Part shown: piece by piece, positions 8,398 to 16,655 of the stretch
Layout of the letters: each line of letters opens with the position of its first letter
Position numbering within the stretch: the stretch's first letter is position 1
Assembly (NCBI RefSeq): GCF_001705235.1
Contig: NZ_MCGV01000001.1
Coordinates: 3,848,181-3,912,180 of the forward strand
DNA from: Clostridium pasteurianum
GTDB taxonomy: Bacteria > Bacillota > Clostridia > Clostridiales > Clostridiaceae
Direction: 5' to 3'
DNA: 64,000 nucleotides
Position numbers and translations under genes: made by a program
Notes under the pieces: model-generated
What the model was told of the DNA's origin: nothing
Database searches by the model: none
What the model saw: the letters and a program-made list of their open reading frames with translations, nothing else

Positions 8398-10767
8398 GTG
8401 AATGAAAAATCACTTAGAGTTCTTGAATATTTTAAGATAAAGGATAAGATCAAAAAATATACGAGTACAAGTGCGTCAAAAAGATTAATTGATGATTTGA
8501 GACCTTATGGCAGTGTTTACGAAGTCAAAGAACATATAGAAGAAACTAAAGAAGCTTTTGAACTTTTAATGAAGAAGGGAACCCCTCCTTTTGAGGGAGC
8601 TTATGATGTAACTGAAGCAGTAGGCATGGCTGAAAAAGGATTCTCTTTAATGCCAGGTCAGCTTTTAAAGGTTGCAAATATGCTTAAGTGTGCCAGAAAT
8701 TTTAAGGAGTACATAGCTCATAAGGATGAAGAAGAAAGTTATAGAATAATAGAAGACATATGCAGTGGGATAATTCCTTTAAGAAATGTAGAAAATAGTA
8801 TTTTTAATGCAATCATTGGTGAGGATGAAATCTCTGATAAAGCCAGTACTGCTTTATATGGAATAAGAAGAAGTCTTAAGGATAAAAATGCATCTATAAA
8901 AGATAGGGTTAATTCCATGATGAGAAATTATTCAAAGTATTTACAGGAGAATCTATATACCATAAGAGGCGATAGATATGTAATTCCTGTTAAAGCTGAA
9001 TATAAAGCTCAGGTACCTGGCCTTGTACATGATCAGAGTTCTACAGGTGCAACACTTTTTATAGAGCCTATGGGACTTGTAAATTTAAATAACGAGATAA
9101 AAGAACTTATGCTAAAAGAAAAAGCAGAGATAGAAAGAATTTTAAGGGAATTATCGATGCTTATATATAAAAGTATTATTGCAGTGAAAAATGATGAAAA
9201 AATAGTTACAGAGCTTGATTTCATATTTGCAAAAGCTAAATATGCAAGTTCTATAAATGCAACTGCACCACATGTAAATGACAATGGAATAATAGATATA
9301 GTCATGGGAAGGCATCCACTTATAGATACTTCTAAGGTAGTTCCTCTTGATATATACATGGGGAGAGAATTTACCTCACTTATTATAACAGGACCAAATA
9401 CAGGTGGAAAAACTGTAACTCTTAAAACCACAGGATTAATTGAACTTATGGCTATGAGTGGGCTTATGATACCTGCCAGGGAAAATTCGACTATAAGCTT
9501 TTTTAATGAAGTCTATGCAGATATAGGTGATGAGCAGAGTATAGAGCAAAGTTTATCTACTTTTTCTTCACATATGACTAATATCGTTAAAATAATTGAT
9601 AATGCTGATAAAAATTCACTTGTGTTATTTGATGAATTAGGTGCAGGTACTGATCCTACAGAAGGAGCTGCACTTGCTGTTTCAATACTTGAAAACTTGA
9701 GAAAAAGAGGAACTAAGATAGTTGCTACAACCCACTATAGTGAACTTAAGGCTTATGCTCTTAAAACTGAAAATGTTGAAAATGCTTCTGTTGAATTTGA
9801 TGTTGAAACTTTAAGACCTACATATAGACTTTTAATAGGCATACCTGGAAAATCAAATGCTTTTGAAATTTCAAAGAGGTTAGGACTTTCTGATTACATA
9901 ATTGAAGATGCTAGAAGAGGTATATCCAAGGATACTTTGGATTTTGAGGACTTAATTCAAAATCTTCAAACTAGAAGTGTGAAAGCTGAAGAAAACTTGA
10001 GAAGAACAGAATTCTTAAAGGAAGAAGCTGAAAATCTTAAGGAAAAGTATGAAAAAAAAGCATCTTCAATAACAGAAACCAGGGAAAAAGCTCTCCATGA
10101 AGGCAGACGTGAGGCAAAGAGAATAATTGAAGAAGCTAAAATGGAAGCAGATAAGATTTTAAAGGACATGCGGGAAATGGAGAGAATGGGATATTCTTCT
10201 GATGCAAGACAAAAACTTCAGGAGAGCAGACAGAAGTTAAAAGAAAAACTGGATAAGGCAGAAGAAAATTTAAATAAAGATGTAAAACACGAAGGTGAGA
10301 TGCTCAAAGAGGTAAAAGAGGGAGAAGAAGTATTTATACCATCTCTTAACATGAAGGGCATTGTGGTTTCAACTGTTGATAATAAAGGAGAAGTTGAAAT
10401 TCAAGCTGGAATAATGAAGATAAATGTTAAATTAAAGGAGCTTAGAAAAAGCGATAGCAGCATTATATCTTCAAAGAAAAATAAAGCAAATAAGAAAAGA
10501 GAGGCAAAGCTTAATTTAAGGTCAGTTTCTCAATCTATTGACCTTAGAGGTATGGATTCAGAAGAGGCTATGTACAAAACTGATATATATCTTGATGAAG
10601 CATATATGGCAGGTCTAAATTCTGTTACAGTAATACATGGTAAGGGAACAGGAGTTTTAAGGAAGGCTATAAATGACATGTTAAAAAGAAATTCTCATGT
10701 GAAAAGTTATAGGCTTGGAAATTTTGGAGAAGGTGGCACAGGAGTTACTGTAGTGGAATTAAAATAA
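8398..10767 (+). CDS. mutS2: Endonuclease MutS2 / ribosome-collision factor RqcU
   Basis: 789 residues from GTG 8398. The in-frame TTG at 8389 abuts the AGAGGAG site, whereas 8398 has 9-base spacing and gives the usual MNEKSLRVLE start. Domain order: MutS core/clamp helices, ABC-type ATPase with Walker A GPNTGGKT (332-339) and Walker B LVLFDELGAGTD (Asp412 region), a long charged coiled coil (about 515-640), then a C-terminal Smr domain (from IDLRGMD at about 715, with VTVIHGKGTGVLRKAI). No mismatch-recognition domain is present, as expected for MutS2. In Bacillus this protein splits collided ribosomes for quality control; older work links it to suppression of recombination. It lies one base after the U32 gene. 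Confidence 0.96.
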   Translation: MNEKSLRVLEYFKIKDKIKKYTSTSASKRLIDDLRPYGSVYEVKEHIEETKEAFELLMKKGTPPFEGAYDVTEAVGMAEKGFSLMPGQLLKVANMLKCARNFKEYIAHKDEEESYRIIEDICSGIIPLRNVENSIFNAIIGEDEISDKASTALYGIRRSLKDKNASIKDRVNSMMRNYSKYLQENLYTIRGDRYVIPVKAEYKAQVPGLVHDQSSTGATLFIEPMGLVNLNNEIKELMLKEKAEIERILRELSMLIYKSIIAVKNDEKIVTELDFIFAKAKYASSINATAPHVNDNGIIDIVMGRHPLIDTSKVVPLDIYMGREFTSLIITGPNTGGKTVTLKTTGLIELMAMSGLMIPARENSTISFFNEVYADIGDEQSIEQSLSTFSSHMTNIVKIIDNADKNSLVLFDELGAGTDPTEGAALAVSILENLRKRGTKIVATTHYSELKAYALKTENVENASVEFDVETLRPTYRLLIGIPGKSNAFEISKRLGLSDYIIEDARRGISKDTLDFEDLIQNLQTRSVKAEENLRRTEFLKEEAENLKEKYEKKASSITETREKALHEGRREAKRIIEEAKMEADKILKDMREMERMGYSSDARQKLQESRQKLKEKLDKAEENLNKDVKHEGEMLKEVKEGEEVFIPSLNMKGIVVSTVDNKGEVEIQAGIMKINVKLKELRKSDSSIISSKKNKANKKREAKLNLRSVSQSIDLRGMDSEEAMYKTDIYLDEAYMAGLNSVTVIHGKGTGVLRKAINDMLKRNSHVKSYRLGNFGEGGTGVTVVELK

Positions 10768-10777
10768 GGAGAAAAAA

Positions 10778-11236
10778 ATGAAGAATGATGTTTTGATTGT
10801 TTCTGCATGTCTATTAGGTATAAATTGTAAATATAGTGGCTCAAATAATTTAAATGAAAAAGTAAAGAAGCTCTGCAATAATATGACTGTAATACCAATA
10901 TGCCCTGAACAACTTGGTGGTATGACAACCCCAAGAAAGCCTGCTGAAATTAAAGGTGGAAGCGGAAAAGAAGTTTTAGATGGAAAAGCTAGGGTATTTG
11001 ATAAGGATGGAAAAGATGTTACAGAATATTATATTTCAGGAGCTAAAGAGACTCTAAAAATAGTTAAGATGTTTGATGCAAAGAAGGCAATACTTAAGGC
11101 AAATAGTCCATCTTGCGGCTGTGGCACTATATATGATGGTAATTTTATAGGAAATAAGATAAATGGAAATGGGGTTACAGCTGAAGTACTTAAAAAAAAT
11201 GGAATTGAAATTCTTAATGAATTAGATATTAAATAG
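10778..11236 (+). CDS. DUF523 protein, TudS-like iron-sulfur thiouracil desulfidase
   Basis: 152 residues. The conserved cysteines of DUF523 are visible: SACLLGINCKYS (Cys11, Cys17), IPICPEQLGG (Cys42) and SPSCGCG (Cys113, Cys115). Characterised members (TudS) use three Cys to hold a [4Fe-4S] cluster that removes sulfur from 2-thiouracil; whether this one does the same is inference. ATG 10778 follows AAGGAG and lies 10 bases after mutS2, so it is probably the third gene of the unit; a hairpin follows. Confidence 0.82.
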   Translation: MKNDVLIVSACLLGINCKYSGSNNLNEKVKKLCNNMTVIPICPEQLGGMTTPRKPAEIKGGSGKEVLDGKARVFDKDGKDVTEYYISGAKETLKIVKMFDAKKAILKANSPSCGCGTIYDGNFIGNKINGNGVTAEVLKKNGIEILNELDIK

Positions 11237-11240
11237 CAAG

Positions 11241-11276
11241 AAGAGGAGTTTAATTTTTAAGTTAAACTTCTTTTTT
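11241..11276 (+). terminator. Intrinsic terminator
   Basis: GAGTTTAA and TTAAACTT (one G-U pair) form a stem around TTTTTAAG, followed by CTTTTTT. It ends the U32-mutS2-DUF523 unit. Confidence 0.7.
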
Positions 11277-11334
11277 ATATACGTAAAATATGAAATTACC
11301 TCATTTAAGATATTTTCTAGAAGGGTAATGTTCA

Positions 11335-11363
11335 TTGAAATATTAATAGTTATAGTAGATAAT
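11335..11363 (+). promoter_or_regulatory. Sigma-A promoter of the GntR regulator gene
   Basis: TTGAAA (11335-11340), 17-base spacer, GATAAT (11358-11363). The promoter is embedded in the left arm of a long inverted repeat, and transcription would start near its centre. Confidence 0.55.
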
Positions 11364-11402
11364 ATATGTTGTAATATATCATCTACTATAACTATTAATA
11401 TT
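11339..11402. repeat. Long near-perfect inverted repeat (64 bases)
   Basis: A 22-base arm starting AATATTAATAGTTATAGT at 11339 is exactly complementary to 11381-11402. An inner 6-base ATATAT pair closes on a GTTGTA loop after a single A/C mismatch. The right arm is followed by an A-run, not a T-run, so it is not a plus-strand terminator. It overlaps the predicted promoter of the GntR gene. Confidence 0.85.
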
Positions 11403-11410
11403 AAAAAAAA

Positions 11411-11424
11411 AGAAAACGCTTGCA
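11411..11424 (+). promoter_or_regulatory. cre-like catabolite-repression site
   Basis: AGAAAACGCTTGCA matches 12 of 14 positions of a cre sequence TGAAAACGCTTTCA bound by CcpA. It lies between the promoter and the start of the uronate regulator gene, a position where binding would block transcription. Confidence 0.6.
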
Positions 11425-11456
11425 ACTACCATACAAGTATGGTAGTATGGTAGTGT
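11425..11456 (+). promoter_or_regulatory. Palindromic operator, probably for the GntR/FCD regulator
   Basis: ACTACCATAC (11425-11434) and GTATGGTAGT (11437-11446) are perfect inverted arms around AA. A further half-site ATGGTAGTGT follows at 11447-11456. The TACCATAC/GTATGGTA core resembles the TTGGTATACCAA-type sites of the UxuR/ExuR group. Placed 28 bases before the regulator start, so autoregulation is likely. I found no second full copy upstream of uxuB or uxaC. Confidence 0.65.
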
Positions 11457-11473
11457 AGCAATGGAGGAAAAAA

Positions 11474-12145
11474 ATGAATTCTGAAATAAGTAAAAGCTTA
11501 ACGAGTAAACAATTACATGAAATTTTAAAGAAACAAATTATGAATCTGGAACTTAAACCTGGTTTGAATATTTCTGAAAAAGGAATATCAGAGATGTTTG
11601 GTACCAGTAGGACACCTGTCAGAGAAGCATTTCTGCTTCTATCTAAAGAAGGATTACTTAATGTATATCCACAAAGAGGTACATTTGTGTCATTAATTGA
11701 TTTGGAAGCTGTTGAAGAAGCAAGATTTTTGCGTGAGCATGTGGAAAGAGCAGTTGTTAAACTTTGTTGTGAAAAATTTCCACAAGAAAAACTTATATCC
11801 TTGCAAATGAATTTGCAAATGTACAAATTATATATGGAGAAAAAAGATTATAAGAAATTATTTGAATTGGATGAGGAATTTCATAAAGCTATTTTTGAAG
11901 GTTGCAATAAGGAAAGAACATGGAATACTATTTGTGAAGTTGAAAGGGATTTTCAGCGTATTCGTATACTTACTTTGGCTTTTAATTTGAGTATTGACGA
12001 AATTTATTCTCAACACAAAAGTATTATTGAGGCTATAGAAAATAATAAACCTGATGTTGCTGATGAAATTATGAAAAAACATTTAACTATGGTTAATTTC
12101 AATTTAGATAAGGTAAAGATGCAATATCCTGAGTATTTTAAGTAA
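11474..12145 (+). CDS. GntR-family (FCD subfamily) transcriptional regulator of hexuronate genes
   Basis: 223 residues. The N-terminal winged helix is clear (GLNISEKGISEMFGTSRTPV then REAFLLLSKEGLLNVYPQRG, about residues 33-73). The all-helical FCD domain follows (about 80-215) with the metal/ligand-site pattern FELDEEFHKAIFEG and a late QHKSIIEAIE. FCD regulators next to uxu genes (UxuR/ExuR) typically respond to a uronate intermediate. ATG 11474 follows GGAGG. The palindrome just upstream is the likely binding site. It is transcribed in the same direction as the uxu genes, 152 bases ahead of uxuB. Confidence 0.9.
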   Translation: MNSEISKSLTSKQLHEILKKQIMNLELKPGLNISEKGISEMFGTSRTPVREAFLLLSKEGLLNVYPQRGTFVSLIDLEAVEEARFLREHVERAVVKLCCEKFPQEKLISLQMNLQMYKLYMEKKDYKKLFELDEEFHKAIFEGCNKERTWNTICEVERDFQRIRILTLAFNLSIDEIYSQHKSIIEAIENNKPDVADEIMKKHLTMVNFNLDKVKMQYPEYFK

Positions 12146-12186
12146 ACTTAAATGCTCTATATAGATATAAGCTTAAAAAATTTTAT

Positions 12187-12192
12187 TATAAT
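12187..12192 (+). promoter_or_regulatory. Possible -10 element before uxuB
   Basis: TATAAT at 12187-12192 with no convincing -35 at normal spacing. If used, it would give a leader of about 100 bases containing two Shine-Dalgarno sequences. Weak, may need an activator. Confidence 0.3.
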
Positions 12193-12228
12193 TAAGTGCA
12201 AACATTATATTTATATGTTAGCAAAAGC

Positions 12229-12262
12229 AAAGGAGGTGAGTCCTGGTATAACTAATTAGGAC
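12229..12262 (+). promoter_or_regulatory. Leader element: perfect Shine-Dalgarno without a gene, plus small hairpin
   Basis: AAAGGAGGTGA (12229-12239) is a full anti-16S match, but only a 7-codon frame (GTG AGT ... TAG) could follow. GTCCT (12240-12244) and AGGAC (12258-12262) pair right after it. The true uxuB ribosome site, GAGGAGG, is about 40 bases further on. Possible leader-peptide or standby ribosome site. Confidence 0.4.
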
Positions 12263-12297
12263 AAATAAGACATAATTAAGAGGAGGTAGAAAATTTT

Positions 12298-13917
12298 ATG
12301 CTAAATTTAAGTAGTGAAAGTATTAAAAATCAAAGTATATGGGAAAACAAAAAAGTTGAACTTCCTAAATTTGATTATGAAAAAATGTCACAAAATACTA
12401 TTGAAAATCCAACATGGGTACATTTTGGAGCTGGAAACATATTTAGAGGGTTTATAGCATCACTTCAGCAGAAACTTTTAAATTCAGGAAAAGTAAAAAC
12501 CGGAATTATTGCTGCAGAAACTTATGATTATGAAATTATAGATAAAATATATAAACCATATGATAATTTAAGTTTACAGGTAATTATGAATCCAGATGGA
12601 AAATTAGACAAAACAGTTATTGCAAGTATAGGTGAGAGTATTGCAGCAGATACTGAAAGAAAAGAGAGTTGGAATAGATTAAATACTATATTTTCAAAAC
12701 CTTCATTAAAGATGGTGAGCTTTACAATAACTGAAAAAGGATACAATTTGAAAAAATTATCAGGAGAATTTACTGATGAAGTAAATTCTGATATAGACAA
12801 TGGTCCATCTAAGCCTTCAAATGTTATGAGCAAAGTTACTTCTCTTTTATACACTAGATTTAAAAATGGTGAATTGCCGATTGCTGTAGTTAGTATGGAT
12901 AATTGTTCACATAACGGGGAAAAACTTTATAATGCGGTAAACACTATTGCTAATAAGTGGTTTGAAAAAGGGCTTGTTGAAAAAGAATTTGTTTCTTACA
13001 TAAATAATACTAATAAAGTTACATTCCCTTGGAGTATGATTGATAAAATAACGCCTAGACCTTCAAAATCAGTAGAAGAAAAACTTAAGGATTTAGGACT
13101 CCAAAATATAGATCCGATTATAACAAATAAACACACATATATAGCACCGTTCGTAAATACTGAAAGACCTCAGTATCTTGTTATTGAAGATGATTTTCCT
13201 AATGGTCGTATACCTCTTGAAGATGCAGGTGTTTATTTTACAGATAGAGAAACAGTTGAAAAAGTTGAAAGAATGAAAGTGTGTACATGCCTTAATCCGC
13301 TTCATACATCTATGGCTGTATTTGGTTGTTTACTTGGATACAATCTTATTGCAGATGAAATGAAAGATGAATGTATAAGAAAGCTTGTAGAGAAAATAGG
13401 TTATAAGGAAGGTATGCCTGTAGTTACTGATCCAGGAATACTTAATCCTAAAGATTTTATAAAAGAAGTTATAGAGGTAAGACTTCCAAATGCTTATATT
13501 CCAGATACACCTCAAAGAATTGCTACAGATACATCACAGAAGGTTGGAATAAGATTTGGTGAAACAATTAAAGAATATATAAGAAGAGAAGATTTAGATG
13601 TTAAATCTTTAAAGTATATTCCAATGGTTATTGCAGCATGGTGTAGATATATGCTTGGAATAGATGACAAGGGTGAAAAGTTTGAAATAAGTTCAGATCC
13701 ACTTTTAGAAACTTTAAAGCAATATTTATCTGAAGTTAATATTGGTAGCGAATATAAAAATGGTACTTTGAAACCAATACTTTCAAACAAAGATATTTTT
13801 GGCTCTGATTTGTATCAAGTTGGTATTGGAGAAAAGGTTGAAAGCTATTTTGCTGAAATGATAAAGGGAAAAGGTGCAGTTAGGGATACACTTAAAAAGA
13901 GCTTGAATTTTAAATAG
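12298..13917 (+). CDS. uxuB: D-mannonate oxidoreductase (fructuronate reductase)
   Basis: 539 residues, the usual length of the polyol-specific long-chain dehydrogenase family. The NAD-binding WVHFGAGNIFRGF is at about 40-52, and the C-terminal mannitol-dehydrogenase-type helical domain includes MKVCTCLNPLHTSMAVFGCL, whose LNxxHT is the family's catalytic-domain region. The enzyme interconverts D-fructuronate and D-mannonate using NAD(H). Altronate oxidoreductase (UxaB) is the main alternative, but the next gene is uxuA, which uses mannonate, so UxuB is favoured. ATG 12298 follows GAGGAGG. It is 15 bases from uxuA. Confidence 0.9.
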   Translation: MLNLSSESIKNQSIWENKKVELPKFDYEKMSQNTIENPTWVHFGAGNIFRGFIASLQQKLLNSGKVKTGIIAAETYDYEIIDKIYKPYDNLSLQVIMNPDGKLDKTVIASIGESIAADTERKESWNRLNTIFSKPSLKMVSFTITEKGYNLKKLSGEFTDEVNSDIDNGPSKPSNVMSKVTSLLYTRFKNGELPIAVVSMDNCSHNGEKLYNAVNTIANKWFEKGLVEKEFVSYINNTNKVTFPWSMIDKITPRPSKSVEEKLKDLGLQNIDPIITNKHTYIAPFVNTERPQYLVIEDDFPNGRIPLEDAGVYFTDRETVEKVERMKVCTCLNPLHTSMAVFGCLLGYNLIADEMKDECIRKLVEKIGYKEGMPVVTDPGILNPKDFIKEVIEVRLPNAYIPDTPQRIATDTSQKVGIRFGETIKEYIRREDLDVKSLKYIPMVIAAWCRYMLGIDDKGEKFEISSDPLLETLKQYLSEVNIGSEYKNGTLKPILSNKDIFGSDLYQVGIGEKVESYFAEMIKGKGAVRDTLKKSLNFK

Positions 13918-13932
13918 TAAGGACGTGTTATT

Positions 13933-15012
13933 ATGAAAATGACGTTTAGATGGTTTGGTGAAAATGATGATAGTGTAACACTTGATCAAATACGCCAAAT
14001 ACCAGGTGTTACGGGAGTTGTTGGATTTTTAGGAGATATTCCAGCTGGAGAGGTTTGGACGCTAGACAGGATACTGGACTATAAGAAAAATATAGAAGCA
14101 CATGGGCTGGAACTAGAGGTTATTGAAAGTGTAAATGTGCACGAGGACATAAAACTTGGGCTACCATCTAGAGACAAGTATATAGAGAATTACAAGGAGA
14201 CTATAAAAAATCTTTCAAAAGCAGGTGTAAAGGTAATATGTTATAATTTTATGCCAGTATTTGATTGGCTTAGGACAGATCTTGCAATGAAACTATCAGA
14301 TGGTTCTGAAGCTATGGATTATGATGATGCAAAACTAAAAGGAATGGATCCAGTAAAACTTGTAGAGGATACAGAAAAAAATTCTAATGGATTTACGCTT
14401 CCTGGATGGGAACCTGAAAGACTTAAGGAATTAAAAAAAGTTCTTAAGTTATATAAGGATGTAGATGAAGAAAAGTTATTTGAAAACTTCAAGTATTTTC
14501 TTGAGGGAATCATACCAACATGTGAAAAGTATGATGTCAAAATGGCAGTTCATCCAGATGACCCTGCATGGGGAATATTTGGATTACCTAGAGTAGTTCA
14601 TTCAAAAGAAAATTTAGATAGAATAGTGAAATCAGTGGATAGCCTATATAATGGAATTACACTTTGCAGTGGTGCATTAGGCTGTGAAAGGAAAAACAAT
14701 ATTCCTGAAATTATAAGATATTTTGGTGCCATGGGAAGGATACATTTTGCTCATGTTAGAAATATAAAATTTGTAGGTGAAAGACATTTTCATGAAGTAT
14801 CACATCTTTCAAGTGATGGAAGCTTTGATATGTTTGAAATAATGAAGGCTTATCATGATATAGGCTTTGATGGATACATGAGACCAGATCATGGAAGAAT
14901 GATATGGAATGAAAAAGCAAGACCTGGATATGGACTATATGATAGAGCTCTTGGTGTAACTTATTTAAATGGTCTTTGGGAAGCTATTAATAAAATGAGC
15001 AGTCAAAAATAA
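13933..15012 (+). CDS. uxuA: Mannonate dehydratase
   Basis: 359 residues with the typical start (MKMTFRWFGENDDSVTLDQI, then GVTGVVGFLGDIPAGEVW). It is a TIM-barrel metal enzyme; candidate metal and catalytic residues lie in MAVHPDDPAWGIFGLPRVVH, TLCSGALGC, IHFAHVRNIK and MRPDHGRM. It dehydrates D-mannonate to 2-keto-3-deoxy-D-gluconate. The gene follows uxuB directly and uses a short GGACG ribosome site. The next gene, uxaC, is separated by 200 bases containing a long hairpin, so the genes may be differentially expressed. Confidence 0.96.
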   Translation: MKMTFRWFGENDDSVTLDQIRQIPGVTGVVGFLGDIPAGEVWTLDRILDYKKNIEAHGLELEVIESVNVHEDIKLGLPSRDKYIENYKETIKNLSKAGVKVICYNFMPVFDWLRTDLAMKLSDGSEAMDYDDAKLKGMDPVKLVEDTEKNSNGFTLPGWEPERLKELKKVLKLYKDVDEEKLFENFKYFLEGIIPTCEKYDVKMAVHPDDPAWGIFGLPRVVHSKENLDRIVKSVDSLYNGITLCSGALGCERKNNIPEIIRYFGAMGRIHFAHVRNIKFVGERHFHEVSHLSSDGSFDMFEIMKAYHDIGFDGYMRPDHGRMIWNEKARPGYGLYDRALGVTYLNGLWEAINKMSSQK

Positions 15013-15024
15013 GTTAATTGAAAA

Positions 15025-15095
15025 TAGACATTTTTATTAATTAATCATTGTCATATTATTGCGAGTAATATGGTGATGGTTAATAAAAATGCCTA
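15025..15095 (+). repeat. Long imperfect hairpin between uxuA and uxaC
   Basis: TAGaCATTTTTATTAA at 15025-15040 pairs with TTAATAAAAATGcCTA at 15080-15095 (one A/C mismatch), and an inner CATATTATT/AGTAATATG stem continues it. There is no T-run on the plus side, so it may serve as an mRNA 3'-end stabiliser or a processing site rather than a classic terminator. The remaining 110 bases before uxaC show nothing else clear. Confidence 0.65.
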
Positions 15096-15215
15096 CAAAT
15101 AAAAAATATTTACGAATAATAATATATCATATCTTATGGCAATTAACAAACTTAATAACTTTGATTGTTAGCTATTAAAAATGGAATTTTATAATTTGAA
15201 AGTAGGTTGATTACA

Positions 15216-16616
15216 TTGAGTAAATTTATGGATGAAAATTTTTTATTATCGAATGATTTAGCAGTAAAGCTCTATCATGATTATGCTAAAAATATGCCTA
15301 TTATAGATTATCATTGTCATATAGATCCAAAAGAAATTTATGAAAATAAAAAATTTAAGAATATAACAGAAGCATGGTTATACGGAGACCATTATAAGTG
15401 GAGGGCCATGAGAATCAATGGTGTAGATGAAAAATTTATTACAGGAGATGCAACCGATTACGAGAAGTTCATGGCATGGGCAAAAACGATTACAATGACT
15501 ATATGTAACCCGCTTTATAGTTGGACACACTTAGAGCTTCAAAGATTTTTTGGAATATATGATATTTTAAATGAAAAAACTGCACCTCAAATTTGGAAAA
15601 AAGCAAACAAAATGCTTTCAAGTGATGAGTTTAGAGTTAGGGAATTAATTAAAAAATCAAATGTTGAGACTATATGTACAACAGATGATCCAGTAGATAC
15701 TTTGGAATATCATATAAAAATCAAGAAAGATAAAGATTTTGATGTAAAGGTTTTACCAACTTTTAGACCTGATAAAGCTATGAAAATAAGATCAAATGAC
15801 TTTATTCCGTGGCTTAAAAAACTTGAACAAGTATCTAAAATGAAAATTTCAGATTATGATGAATTTTTAAGTGCCCTTAAAGTGAGAATAGAATTTTTTG
15901 ATTCTGTTGGATGCAAAATTTCAGATCATGGATTGGATTCCATTATGTATGAAGAAACTTCAAAAGAAGAAGTAAAGAATATATTTTATAGGGCTATAAA
16001 TGGTAAAACCATAAGTCAAGAGGAAGAAAATAAATATAAAACATATACATTAAGATGTATGGGTAGAGCTTACTATAAATTAGGCTGGACAATGCAAATT
16101 CATATGGAAGCAATTAGAGATAACAATACAAGAATGCTAGAAAAACTGGGACCTAATACGGGATTTGATTCTATTAGGGATGGGAGTATAGCATATCCAC
16201 TTTCAAAAATTTTAGATTCATTAGAGAAGGAAAAAGCTCTTCCTAGAACAATAATATATTCATTAAATCCAAATGATAATTATATTGTCAGCACAATGGC
16301 CGGAAACTTCCAAGGTGACGGAATTCCTGGAAAGATTCAATTTGGTGCAGCATGGTGGTTTAATGACAATAAAAATGGAATGATAGACCAAATGAAAGCT
16401 TTATCTAATACAGGACTTATATCAAGATTTGTAGGAATGCTTACAGATTCAAGGAGCTTTTTATCATATACAAGGCATGAGTATTTTAGGAGAATACTTT
16501 GCAATCTAATAAGTGAATCGGTTGAAAATGGTGAGGTACCAGAAGATATGGAATTACTAGAAAATACAATAAAAGGAATATGCTATAACAATGCAAAAAA
16601 ATATTTTAGATTTTAA
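15216..16616 (+). CDS. uxaC: Glucuronate isomerase (uronate isomerase)
   Basis: 466 residues from TTG 15216. An upstream TTG at 15207 touches the AGTAGG ribosome site, and 15216 gives the family start (SKFMDENFLLSNDLAVKLYH). The amidohydrolase-type metal site is seen in IIDYHCHIDP (about 30-39). Later motifs are ETICTTDDPVDTLEYH, GWTMQIHMEAIRDNNTRML and MLTDSRSFLSYTRHEYFRRI. It isomerises D-glucuronate to D-fructuronate (and galacturonate to tagaturonate), the first step before UxuB and UxuA. It sits 39 bases upstream of the transporter. Confidence 0.96.
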   Translation: MSKFMDENFLLSNDLAVKLYHDYAKNMPIIDYHCHIDPKEIYENKKFKNITEAWLYGDHYKWRAMRINGVDEKFITGDATDYEKFMAWAKTITMTICNPLYSWTHLELQRFFGIYDILNEKTAPQIWKKANKMLSSDEFRVRELIKKSNVETICTTDDPVDTLEYHIKIKKDKDFDVKVLPTFRPDKAMKIRSNDFIPWLKKLEQVSKMKISDYDEFLSALKVRIEFFDSVGCKISDHGLDSIMYEETSKEEVKNIFYRAINGKTISQEEENKYKTYTLRCMGRAYYKLGWTMQIHMEAIRDNNTRMLEKLGPNTGFDSIRDGSIAYPLSKILDSLEKEKALPRTIIYSLNPNDNYIVSTMAGNFQGDGIPGKIQFGAAWWFNDNKNGMIDQMKALSNTGLISRFVGMLTDSRSFLSYTRHEYFRRILCNLISESVENGEVPEDMELLENTIKGICYNNAKKYFRF

Positions 16617-16655
16617 ACGATACTAAAGAATACCATATAGAGAGAAGGAGTTTAT

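Noticed and set aside
9033-9431. Minus-strand open frame of 132 residues
   Set aside because: It lies wholly inside mutS2, opposite conserved ATPase-domain codons, and has no ribosome site or recognisable domain.
12240-12262. Riboswitch in the uxuB leader
   Set aside because: Only a 5-bp hairpin is present; no conserved aptamer core could be recognised.
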